A DNA stretch of 64,000 bases from an uncultured Christensenella sp. (lineage in GTDB: Bacteria; Bacillota; Clostridia; Christensenellales; Pumilibacteraceae), in contig CAJTNI010000008.1 in NCBI GenBank assembly GCA_910577945.1, positions 9,614 through 73,613 on the forward strand. The letters run 5' to 3'. The notes under the pieces were generated by a model. That model searched no databases. It saw only the letters and a list, made by a program, of their open reading frames with translations, and was not told where the DNA came from. Shown one piece after another: positions 28,601 to 35,416 of this stretch; positions within the stretch are counted from its first letter, which is position 1, and the number at the start of each line of letters is the position of its first letter. Made by a program: the position numbers and the translations under genes.

Positions 28601-31386
28601 ACGAGTATTACAAGCTGACGCTTGGCTCAGGCAAAGCTTATACGCTCGAAAAGATAATGGTGCAATTGACGTACGATGTAAATCTGCCACAGGATGCGAC
28701 GGGCATAGACGATATTTCCGCAGCGTCGGATATGATAAATGCCAATATAGCGTTCAATTTGACCAAAGAATTGAATGATGCGGCTAATTATGCGTTTGAC
28801 GGGTGGCTTGATTCCGCTACCGGCGAGAAAGTCGATAAGGTAACCTTTGCGCAAAATGGAGTCGTATATGCTAAATGGATAGCTATGCGCACTGTTTCCT
28901 TTAATGCGAATTTTACGGACGCGTCGGAAATAGCGTCTAAAAAGGTGGGCAACGGACGTACTGTCGAATTACCCGAAAGCCCGATTCACCCCGATGGACT
29001 TGCTCTCATAGGCTGGTTTACTAAAAACGGAGAGGAATGGGATGCCGAATATACCGCTGAAACGCCGATTACCGCCGATATACAGCTCTACGCCAAGTGG
29101 GCGGACCCCGTTGTTTTTGCCGGTACGTTTGTCGGAAAAGAATTATATGGTGCGACTAGTCAAACAGGGTCAATGACATTTGTTGTAGATGCTAGCGGGT
29201 TGTTGACCGATGCCACCACACAATCGAATTTGAAAGGTAGTAGAGCAACGGACTATAATATAGAGACGCAATTGATTACTTTGAATAAAGGCAATAGTAC
29301 TTATTATTTATGGTATGAGCCTACTTTAAATCTTTTGGTTTCTAGATATAGCAGTCATTCAACGAAAACAATGGGTGGCGATATTTATTTTACCGTTAAA
29401 GATGGTGAAATAGTCGATCATATCGGCATTATGTATAAATTGGATGGTAATGGTAATTTTTCGACGGGAACAGGTTATAGTGCTTCCGAAACGCGTTTTG
29501 TTGCTGTTAAAAAGGGCGAAATAACGAGTATCGTATTGATATTTAACAATAGGTTCTATACGCAATTTACAGCCACCGATGTCTCGGGAAATAATCTTGT
29601 TTCGATTGCCGATATTAAAAATGCCCAAAGCATAATTGTAAAGGTCGATAACGAAATATTGTTTGCGGCGGCAAGCGATAAGAAATTCAGCGAAGGACAA
29701 AAATGCAAGTTACTTGACGAATACTACGGCGAGTATACTGTTCCCGAGCAAACGGATAAAATCGTTCTCGACGGCGTTGGCGGAATTACTTACGGTTCCA
29801 AATCGGGCACATATGAAAAAGCTGTCGACGGCGACGATTATACGTTCGACGTGTATCTCGCGTCTAAATCCGAGTATTGGCAACTGACTGTCGATCCCTC
29901 GGATAAGACGACATGTACGTTCGTAAAACCGATGGTAACTATTTCCTTTGTTACAGAACACGGTGCGGTGGAAAGTATGCCCGTAAACAAAAATATCAAG
30001 GTAAGCACTCTGCCGACCTTGACTGCCGAGGGCTTTTATTTCGTCGGTTGGTACGAGACGGATAAGACTGTTGTCGTGACCGAATTGACTCCCACCGAAA
30101 ACATTACGTTGACGGCTTATTGGGTTGTTCCTCACGCGCTTATGGGTGTATATAAAGGTGGCGAGAGTTACGGCTCTAATAATGCCATATATGATAAAAA
30201 TATAACGATTGACGCATTAGGCAATATAACGGGTAGTTATACGCTGTCTATCGTATCTTATGACGAAAATACTGGAATATTATTGCTTAAAAATAGCAGC
30301 AATTCTACAAGATACGCTTTTTATGATAGCGCAAGTAAGACGATTGCTTTTGCATCCGGTTCATATGACAATCTTACGAGTACTGTATTTATCGGTACAT
30401 TAGTGTCCGATAATAGCGTAAAAGTTACTTCGTCTATGATAGTGAAATGGGATAACAGGGCAAGTGTGATTGCTAAGTTGACTGTCGGTGAGACGGAAAA
30501 ACTGGTCTTCGTTTATAATAATAAAGTGTATGGCGATGTTGCGGTAACCGTTGTGAATAGTGCGGGAGAGACGGTTATTGACACCAAAAATTATGCAAGC
30601 GTCGGAAATATAATGACTATTACCGATAAACCGAATAGCGTGATATACAAGTTCGGTTATTTCAATAATAACTTTGTGCTTGCTGACGGTTCTGAGGGCA
30701 CCTATACCGGGTCTATCGGCAATATTGTATCCGACGGTTACGGGCACTTTACTGTTGGTAGCGAAACCGTAGAATATACCAGAGTAGAAGACAAATTCGT
30801 GTTTGTAGCCGCAAATACTTTGCATATAGTGCAATTGAGTGACGGTATCTATACCAAACTTCAAGACGGATATTCTGGTACTTATACTTTGCCCGAAGGC
30901 GGAACTATCGTTCTGGACGGTCTCGGCGGCGCAGGTAACGGAAAGACGTATGTTGTTAACGGTAAGTCAATTACAATTTACGATGGTCAAAGCAGTGTGC
31001 AATATGGTATCGATGTAGATAATAAGGTTTTTCTGAGTAAGAGTATAGTTGCGGGTCTTGTGTTTAGCGGAACTTACTATGACAATAATTGGGAGTCGAA
31101 TACTGCATTAACTTTAACGTTTGACGATACGACAACTATTTCTGGTACATTGATGCTGGGTACCAACTATGGATTTATATTTGTCGGCGAATTGAGTGGG
31201 GATATTATTACCTGCACCATAACAGATAAGACTAATTATGGTGATGCGAAACATATAGGTAAGACATTTACACTTAAAGTCGAAAATGGTAAACTTACGT
31301 TCACAAGCTCGATTCCGGGGTTGGATGGTGTTAGCTCTAATGATTTAAAGAATTGTGTCGTTAAAAATGATAGCTTTGTATTCTAA
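25633..31386 (+). CDS. Giant modular lipoprotein with InlB/Flg_new (Listeria-Bacteroides) repeats
   Basis: A 1917-residue lipoprotein; start ATG 25633 follows TTGGAGG and gives a signal peptide with lipobox AIAC (Cys23). Three tandem units of about 75 residues come first (about 33-263; words HAYGAW, KEPTLTE, SDTSVWTKDAE). After that, at least five InlB B-repeat/Flg_new-like units (for example FFGGWFTDA ... ATLYAKWT, YFVGWFMNE ... KLYAKF, ALIGWFTKN ... QLYAKWA) alternate with longer beta modules marked by GEYTGESGTIVLDGVGG, GEYTVPEQTDKIVLDGVGG and GTYTLPEGGTIVLDGLGG. Such proteins are surface adhesins or stalks. The first part has the GC-rich codon use of the neighbours, but the part after about 29100 is strikingly AT-rich (18 G or C in 60 bases at 30181-30240, counted by eye). 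It has its own promoter and terminator and is flanked by mirrored repeats. Confidence 0.8.
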   Translation: MKKGKWAALAVAVAALSSVAIACDNGGGTNQEHQHTYGEWVITTEPTETTGGVATRYCTGDDKTPDTFDLPKLTDTSVWTVDAENSVDAGHGIEGKIVYTSDYGDVEIIVPAEAHAYGAWKLTKEPTLTEKGKATRECAADGKKDTVEVAKLSDTSVWTKDAEKSEAPTHFKAGKDVYKSVYGEVAVALDSIPHAYGDWTMTKEPTLTEAGEAERVCADDNEKDIVEVAKLSDTNVWTKEEFDADYNAGGRTEYTSMFGKIVFEDENAPKLVAPYDGKTYYGIPFLINSNRLNGQLEFETTWLAQHVALDENATGVPTNGSLFGSIGKDFRILMRDYDKGLISLNELDEAGKITKSTTAYLDVESGIFVFPRTSFSTVNTEPVIATPFDTDANLTQSKVKASAWTVGSFTALSVSYTTHDGDTHNIFIYDNAVYFGVDFKTSKDASGTAIDGGACYNAKHLYVMRGDDQIFAFAYTGTEMVVADGYEGSYTGKLDADASDVELVVSGYGVFEGISGSKYEIAAKGESYTLGAYIDGSYYELTLGDDGTFTSVKPMVTITIVSDYGDFDVKTSQFNKNIEVPLPTDLTDENMFFGGWFTDASLKTPVKLTASGGYIPTADATLYAKWTRKLIVTTVIDEVEYPIECGEGDELGSKLPIMGIDEEKNRYFVGWFMNEECTIAAPLNAALDESVKLYAKFETLPDYYGERTGKQMLSSSAYVKRAEITIDEHGKISGSIFTGDNENERAVTGTVRGYDKATGRITYTTDGTDARYMWLDAETGLLTIPADLTNTEMDTFPFVLGKAGSEIGDNFAFDYHNGSSETAKTKLIAYGADKLALICNDRIYGNVSVTGVLGTEDYNVDNVKNAKSIVVKNSKGEIIIALGTTAENFSLSKDNMGKSDVVKALDAVYGEYTGESGTIVLDGVGGLIGDILNEKSVAANLKENQKMYASYAPVTDGDGYDVYFYIVTVTESEDDDNYGTTTKTYTKTLDEYYKLTLGSGKAYTLEKIMVQLTYDVNLPQDATGIDDISAASDMINANIAFNLTKELNDAANYAFDGWLDSATGEKVDKVTFAQNGVVYAKWIAMRTVSFNANFTDASEIASKKVGNGRTVELPESPIHPDGLALIGWFTKNGEEWDAEYTAETPITADIQLYAKWADPVVFAGTFVGKELYGATSQTGSMTFVVDASGLLTDATTQSNLKGSRATDYNIETQLITLNKGNSTYYLWYEPTLNLLVSRYSSHSTKTMGGDIYFTVKDGEIVDHIGIMYKLDGNGNFSTGTGYSASETRFVAVKKGEITSIVLIFNNRFYTQFTATDVSGNNLVSIADIKNAQSIIVKVDNEILFAAASDKKFSEGQKCKLLDEYYGEYTVPEQTDKIVLDGVGGITYGSKSGTYEKAVDGDDYTFDVYLASKSEYWQLTVDPSDKTTCTFVKPMVTISFVTEHGAVESMPVNKNIKVSTLPTLTAEGFYFVGWYETDKTVVVTELTPTENITLTAYWVVPHALMGVYKGGESYGSNNAIYDKNITIDALGNITGSYTLSIVSYDENTGILLLKNSSNSTRYAFYDSASKTIAFASGSYDNLTSTVFIGTLVSDNSVKVTSSMIVKWDNRASVIAKLTVGETEKLVFVYNNKVYGDVAVTVVNSAGETVIDTKNYASVGNIMTITDKPNSVIYKFGYFNNNFVLADGSEGTYTGSIGNIVSDGYGHFTVGSETVEYTRVEDKFVFVAANTLHIVQLSDGIYTKLQDGYSGTYTLPEGGTIVLDGLGGAGNGKTYVVNGKSITIYDGQSSVQYGIDVDNKVFLSKSIVAGLVFSGTYYDNNWESNTALTLTFDDTTTISGTLMLGTNYGFIFVGELSGDIITCTITDKTNYGDAKHIGKTFTLKVENGKLTFTSSIPGLDGVSSNDLKNCVVKNDSFVF

Positions 31387-31408
31387 CTAATCGTGCGTTA
31401 TTATACTC

Positions 31409-31446
31409 AAAGGGCAGGTCGAGTAAAATCGGCTTGCCTTTTTGTT
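31409..31446 (+). terminator. Rho-independent terminator of the 25633 gene
   Basis: AAAGGGCAGGTCG and CGGCTTGCCTTT form a stem with one bulge and G-U pairs around an A-rich loop. It is followed by a T run, and lies 23 bp after the stop codon. Confidence 0.75.
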
Positions 31447-31560
31447 TGGGCGATAATGGTGAGTAAATCGTATGTGCATCGGCGCGGCGCGGCGTAGTAA
31501 ACGGCTTTGCGAAAAGGGCGGGCATGCGCAATAAGTTTTCAGCTTTGCGTCGTTTCGCTC

Positions 31561-31587
31561 AGACCCCTCGACTGCGCTCGGGGTGAC
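31561..31587 (-). repeat. Dispersed hairpin repeat family S, right copy
   Basis: On the minus strand it reads GTCACCCCGAGCGCAGTC followed by GAGGGGTCT, matching the core of 25424-25466 without the inner hairpin. It is in the opposite orientation to that copy. Confidence 0.6.
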
Positions 31588-31616
31588 GGGAATTTTTACA
31601 TTGCGATACGTATCAT

Positions 31617-31810
31617 ATTATTCGGGTGAACGGCAAAATCGCAGGTAATGCCAGCGCACGTTAATCGCGCAGCCTTTGGCTTGTTCGACGGTGCGCTGAT
31701 GCGTTCCGTTCGAAACGACGGTGATTGAGTTTACGTTCCCGTTATTTATTCGGGTGAACGGCACAATCGCCGACAAAGCCCACACACGGCATTCGCGCAG
31801 CCTCTGGCTG
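31617..31810 (+). repeat. Dispersed repeat family R, two right copies
   Basis: Copy one (31617-31684) begins ATTATTCGGGTGAACGGCA and ends CGCGCAGCCTTTGGCTTG. Copy two (31745-31810) begins TTTATTCGGGTGAACGGCA, contains CACACACGGCATTCGCGC and ends GCCTCTGGCTG. They match the reverse complement of 25273-25340. They are direct repeats of each other and inverted relative to the left copies. Confidence 0.65.
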
Positions 31811-31844
31811 CTGAATATTCTCTTTTAAAATCGGTTACAATCGG

Positions 31845-31873
31845 TTGCAAAAAGGAAAATAGTGTGGTATAAT
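31845..31873 (+). promoter_or_regulatory. Extended -10 promoter for rpsO-pnp
   Basis: TTGCAA at 31845-31850 and TATAAT at 31868-31873 are 17 bp apart, with a TGG extended -10 directly before the -10 box. The leader to the rpsO start is about 100 nt. It could hold an S15 autoregulatory site, but I cannot show one. Confidence 0.75.
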
Positions 31874-31980
31874 TCAATCGGGTAAAATTTAAGCAATGCC
31901 CGAGATACCCCGATACTCGGTTTTGCGCTCTCCACGCATATACGGAAGTTCGGGGCGAATACATTTGTCGGAGGTAAAAA

Positions 31981-32244
31981 ATGGACAAGAACGTAAAGGC
32001 GGAAATCATCGCCAAGTTTGCGACGCACGAGGGCGACACGGGTAGTCCCGAGGTACAGATTGCGCTGTTGACCTGGCGTATCAATCACCTTACCGAGCAC
32101 CTGCAAACGCATAAGAAGGACCACCACAGCAGACGCGGTCTTTTGCAAATGGTAGGTTCGCGCCGCAGTCAGCTCAATTATCTCAAAGGTATAGATATCG
32201 AGAGATACAGAAGCCTTGTCGCAAAGCTCGAACTGCGCAAGTAA
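31981..32244 (+). CDS. rpsO: 30S ribosomal protein S15
   Basis: The 87-residue product matches the length and sequence of S15 throughout, for example GDTGSPEVQIALLTWRINHL, HKKDHHSRRGLL and GSRRSQLNYL. S15 binds the central domain of 16S rRNA early in small-subunit assembly. The ATG follows CGGAGG at good distance. A strong hairpin after the gene partly separates it from pnp. The rpsO-pnp order is the one known from Bacillus and enteric bacteria. Confidence 0.98.
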   Translation: MDKNVKAEIIAKFATHEGDTGSPEVQIALLTWRINHLTEHLQTHKKDHHSRRGLLQMVGSRRSQLNYLKGIDIERYRSLVAKLELRK

Positions 32245-32258
32245 TTTTTCGACACCCC

Positions 32259-32290
32259 CGAGGGGCGTATTTTTACGCCCCTCGCTTTTT
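32259..32290 (+). terminator. Hairpin terminator/attenuator between rpsO and pnp
   Basis: CGAGGGGCGTA and TACGCCCCTCG form a perfect 11-bp stem with a TTTT loop and are followed by CTTTTTG. It lies 14 bp after rpsO and 37 bp before pnp. Because no separate promoter is evident for pnp, it probably lets part of the transcription through, or is processed. Confidence 0.85.
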
Positions 32291-32326
32291 GTGTTTTTAC
32301 GAGATTTCATTTAGGAGTATATATAC

Positions 32327-34531
32327 ATGGATTGCAAAATTTTCGAGACCGAAATCGGCGGACGCAAGGTATCCGTCGAAATCGGCAAGTATGCGGGACA
32401 AGCCAACGGCTCGTGCATAATCCGCTGCGGCGACACCGTCGTAATGACAAACGTGACGATGGCGGACTCGCCCCGTCCCGGTATGGACTATTTCCCGCTC
32501 GGCGTGGATTTCGAGGAAAAGCTTTATTCGATAGGCAAAATCCCCGGCAGCTTTAAGCGTCGCGAGGGCAGAGGCAGCGACAAGGCGATACTCACGTCGC
32601 GGCTTATCGACCGTCCTATCCGCCCGCTGTTCCCCAAGGGTCTTTTCAACGACGTGTCGGTCGTGGCTACCGCGCTTTCCGTCGATACCAACATTCCGCC
32701 CGAGGTTTTCGGCATGCTCGGTTCGTCTATTGCCTTGTCGATTTCCGACATACCGTTCGCGGGTCCTACCGGCTCGGTTGTTGTCGGCTGCGTGGACGGC
32801 AAATACGTTATCAACCCCGATTCGGAGCAGCGCGCCAAGAGCAGCATGCACGTATACGTTTCGGGCACCGCCGACGCTATCATGATGGTCGAGGCGGGCG
32901 CGAGCGAGGTTTCCGAGGAGGAAATGCTCGGCGGCATTCTCTTCGCGCACGAGGAAATCAAAAAGCAGGTCAAGTTTATCAACGGCATAGTCAAAGCCGT
33001 GGGTAAGCCCAAGCTGGAAATGGAGCTTTACCATATCGGCGAGGACGTGGACAAGGCGGTTCGCAAGTACGCCGACAAAAAGCTCGACAAAGCGCTCGAC
33101 ACGTTCGACCGCGCAGAGCGTCAAGCCAATCAGGACGCGTTGCAAGCCGAGGTCATGGAGCATTTCAAAGAGGAGTTCGAGGGCAGAGAGCGCGAAATCG
33201 GCGATTCGCTGTACTACATGACCAAGGAAAAAGTGCGCGAAAAGATACTCGCAAAGGGCGTTCGTCCCGACGGGCGCAAGACCACGGATATCCGCGACAT
33301 ATGGTGCGAGGTCGGCGTATTGCCGCGCACGCACGGCTCGGCGGTGTTTACCCGCGGTCAGTCGCAGGCGCTGTCCATCTGCACGCTCGGCACTTCGCGC
33401 GACGCGCAAAAGCTGGACAACCTCGACGAGGAAGATTCCAAGCGCTATATGCACCAATACAACATGCCGCCGTACTCGACGGGCGAGGCTAAGCCGCTTC
33501 GCGCGCCCGGTCGGCGCGAAATCGGTCACGGCGCGCTCGCGGAACGCGCGCTCGAACCCGTTATACCGAGCGAGGAGGAGTTCCCGTACACCATTCGCGT
33601 GGTATCGGAAATCCTCTCGTCCAACGGCTCTACCTCGCAGGCGAGCGTTTGCGGCTCTACGCTGTCGCTCATGGACGCGGGCGTGCCCATCAAAGCGCCC
33701 GTAGCTGGCATCGCCATGGGTCTTATCAAGGACGAGGCGAAAAACCGCCTTGCCATACTGTCCGATATTCAGGGCTTGGAGGATTTCCTCGGCGACATGG
33801 ACTTTAAGGTAGCGGGCACTGAAAAGGGCATTACCGCTATCCAAATGGATATCAAAATCAAGGGTATCGACGAAACGATACTCCGCACGGCGCTCGAACA
33901 GGCGCGCGTGGGCAGACTGCACATTCTCGGTAAAATGCTTGCCGTGCTCGACAAGCCGCGCGAGGAGCTTTCGCAGTACGCGCCCAAGATTATCATGTTT
34001 ACAATCGACCCCGAGAAAATCGGCGACGTCATCGGCAAGTCGGGCAAGACTATTAACAAGATTGTGGACGACACGGGCGTCAAAATCGATATCGAGGAGG
34101 ACGGCAGAGTATTTATCGCCGGCGTAGACCAAGCCATGACGGACAAGGCGAAGGAGATTATACTCTCCATCGTCAAAGACCCCGAAATCGGCGACGAGTA
34201 CGTCGGACCCGTAGTTACCGTGCGCGACGAGCTCGGCGCGTTCGTGGAGCTTTCGCCCAGCCGCGACGGTATGATTCATATCGCCAAGCTCGGCAAGTAC
34301 GTGGGCAAGCGTTTGGAAGCGGTGTCCGAGGTGCTCAAAGTGGGCGACACCGTCAAGGTCGAGGTAGTAAGTTTCAGCAAGCAGGGTAAGGTCGATTTGA
34401 AGCTTGTGGAAAAGCTCAGCGGCGACCCCATTGTCAAAGCCGAGGGTGCGGACGATTTCGACGACCGTCCCAAAAAGCCGCGTCCGCCGCGCAGAAACGA
34501 CGGTCGCAAGCCGAAGGGCGACAAGCACTGA
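32327..34531 (+). CDS. pnp: Polyribonucleotide nucleotidyltransferase (PNPase)
   Basis: The 734-residue protein has the full PNPase layout: an RNase PH-like core (1 to about 140), the all-helical linker, a second RNase PH core (about 310-545), a KH domain with the GKSG loop (IGDVIGKSGKTINKIVDDTG, about 565-600) and an S1 domain (about 622-690). A Pro/Arg/Lys-rich tail (RPKKPRPPRRNDGRKPKGDK) ends it. It degrades RNA 3' to 5' using phosphate as part of RNA turnover. Conserved core segments such as FMRREGRGSDKAILTSRLID-like (here FKRREGRGSDKAILTSRLID) and GLIKDEAKN are present. The start ATG follows AGGAG at 32312-32316. Confidence 0.98.
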   Translation: MDCKIFETEIGGRKVSVEIGKYAGQANGSCIIRCGDTVVMTNVTMADSPRPGMDYFPLGVDFEEKLYSIGKIPGSFKRREGRGSDKAILTSRLIDRPIRPLFPKGLFNDVSVVATALSVDTNIPPEVFGMLGSSIALSISDIPFAGPTGSVVVGCVDGKYVINPDSEQRAKSSMHVYVSGTADAIMMVEAGASEVSEEEMLGGILFAHEEIKKQVKFINGIVKAVGKPKLEMELYHIGEDVDKAVRKYADKKLDKALDTFDRAERQANQDALQAEVMEHFKEEFEGREREIGDSLYYMTKEKVREKILAKGVRPDGRKTTDIRDIWCEVGVLPRTHGSAVFTRGQSQALSICTLGTSRDAQKLDNLDEEDSKRYMHQYNMPPYSTGEAKPLRAPGRREIGHGALAERALEPVIPSEEEFPYTIRVVSEILSSNGSTSQASVCGSTLSLMDAGVPIKAPVAGIAMGLIKDEAKNRLAILSDIQGLEDFLGDMDFKVAGTEKGITAIQMDIKIKGIDETILRTALEQARVGRLHILGKMLAVLDKPREELSQYAPKIIMFTIDPEKIGDVIGKSGKTINKIVDDTGVKIDIEEDGRVFIAGVDQAMTDKAKEIILSIVKDPEIGDEYVGPVVTVRDELGAFVELSPSRDGMIHIAKLGKYVGKRLEAVSEVLKVGDTVKVEVVSFSKQGKVDLKLVEKLSGDPIVKAEGADDFDDRPKKPRPPRRNDGRKPKGDKH

Positions 34532-34550
34532 TAACCGACGACGCGAATTT

Positions 34551-34587
34551 GCTTGACGCCGCTAAGCGATAACGAAAGCCGTCAAGC
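34551..34587. other. Hairpin between pnp and ylxY-like gene
   Basis: GCTTGACG at 34551-34558 pairs perfectly with CGTCAAGC at 34580-34587. GCCGCT (34558-34563) can instead pair with AGCGGC (34585-34590), so two exclusive folds exist. It has no T run. The role is unknown. Confidence 0.4.
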
Positions 34588-34608
34588 GGCTCGGTACTCG
34601 AATATTAC

Positions 34609-34647
34609 CACCTCGGGCGTGAATATAATAGTCCGAGGTGTGTTTTT
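34609..34647 (+). promoter_or_regulatory. Hairpin covering the ylxY-like ribosome binding site
   Basis: CACCTCGG (34609-34616) pairs with CCGAGGTG (34633-34640). The right arm contains the GAGGTG that serves as ribosome binding site for ATG 34648, and it is followed by TGTTTTT, so the element looks both like a terminator and like an RBS-sequestering hairpin. A TATAAT at 34624-34629 lies in the loop, without a good -35 box. Confidence 0.5.
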
Positions 34648-35376
34648 ATGAGCGAGATACGTAACAAATCGAAATTTTTGCGTCTGATATTGGGCAATAT
34701 AGTAATATGCGCGACGGTCGTCACGCTCGCTGTGTTCGCGTTCGCGAAACGGTCGTCGGACGCGGGCGCGCAGAGCGCCGAGCCTTATTATTCGGGCAAG
34801 TCGAACACAAAGATATCTTTGATGGTAAACGTGTATTGGGGCACGGAATATATCGCGCCCATGCTCGACGTGCTCGCAAAGTATAACGTAAAAACCACGT
34901 TCTTCGTAGGCGGGTCGTGGGCGGCGGGCAATGCCGAAACGCTCAAAGCTATTTACGGCGCGGGGCACGAAATCGGCAATCACGGGTATTTCCATAAGGA
35001 CCATTCCAAGCTGGACGACGCGTACAACCGCAAGGAGATAATATCGGCGCACGACGTGGTAAAGGACGTTTTGGGCGTGGACATGACGTTGTTCGCGCCG
35101 CCGTCGGGCGCGTTCGGCAAGGGCACTCTCGCCGTGGCGGAGGAGCTCGGGTACAAGACTGTAATGTGGACGCGCGATACAATCGATTGGCGCGACCATG
35201 ACGCGGACGTTATATACAAGCGCGCCGTCAAGAACATAAAGGGCGGCGACCTCATACTTATGCACCCTACGGATTGTACGCTCAAAGCGCTCGAACGCAT
35301 AATAATCGAGACGTTTTCCAACAACCTCGGAATTGCGCCCGTGAGCGAGGTTTTGAACGGCGATATACGTTCGTAA
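34648..35376 (+). CDS. YlxY-like NodB-fold polysaccharide deacetylase homologue, probably without catalytic Asp
   Basis: A 242-residue membrane-anchored protein (helix at about residues 10-32) with a NodB/CE4 domain outside the cell. Visible motifs are NVKTTFFVGGSW, GHEIGNHGYFHKDHSKL, LFAPPSGAFG and GDLILMHPT. The first motif, TFDDG in active CE4 deacetylases, here reads VNVYWG, so both the catalytic and the metal-binding Asp are missing; the second-motif His residues remain. Position between pnp and an M16 peptidase gene matches Bacillus pnpA-ylxY-mlpA, and as I recall YlxY proteins share this altered motif. I infer a pseudoenzyme or a changed activity rather than a normal deacetylase. A start-site hairpin may control translation. 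Confidence 0.85.
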   Translation: MSEIRNKSKFLRLILGNIVICATVVTLAVFAFAKRSSDAGAQSAEPYYSGKSNTKISLMVNVYWGTEYIAPMLDVLAKYNVKTTFFVGGSWAAGNAETLKAIYGAGHEIGNHGYFHKDHSKLDDAYNRKEIISAHDVVKDVLGVDMTLFAPPSGAFGKGTLAVAEELGYKTVMWTRDTIDWRDHDADVIYKRAVKNIKGGDLILMHPTDCTLKALERIIIETFSNNLGIAPVSEVLNGDIRS

Positions 35377-35416
35377 ACGCCGTCTTGCGCGGGACGCGAC
35401 GATAATCGGAGAAATA

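Larger units (their letters stand above)
31387..31980. other. Intergenic region with terminator, dispersed repeats and rpsO promoter
   Basis: This 594-bp spacer holds a terminator (31409-31446), a minus-oriented copy of hairpin repeat S (31561-31587), two plus-oriented copies of repeat R (31617-31684, 31745-31810) and the rpsO promoter (31845-31873). I see no coding region. Confidence 0.7.

Noticed and set aside
31617..31810. CRISPR array from repeated segments
   Set aside because: There are only two degenerate copies with unequal spacing, similar copies elsewhere, and no cas genes.
32297..34528. A 743-codon minus-strand open frame opposite pnp
   Set aside because: pnp is certain on the plus strand and spans the same interval; the antisense translation has no family features.
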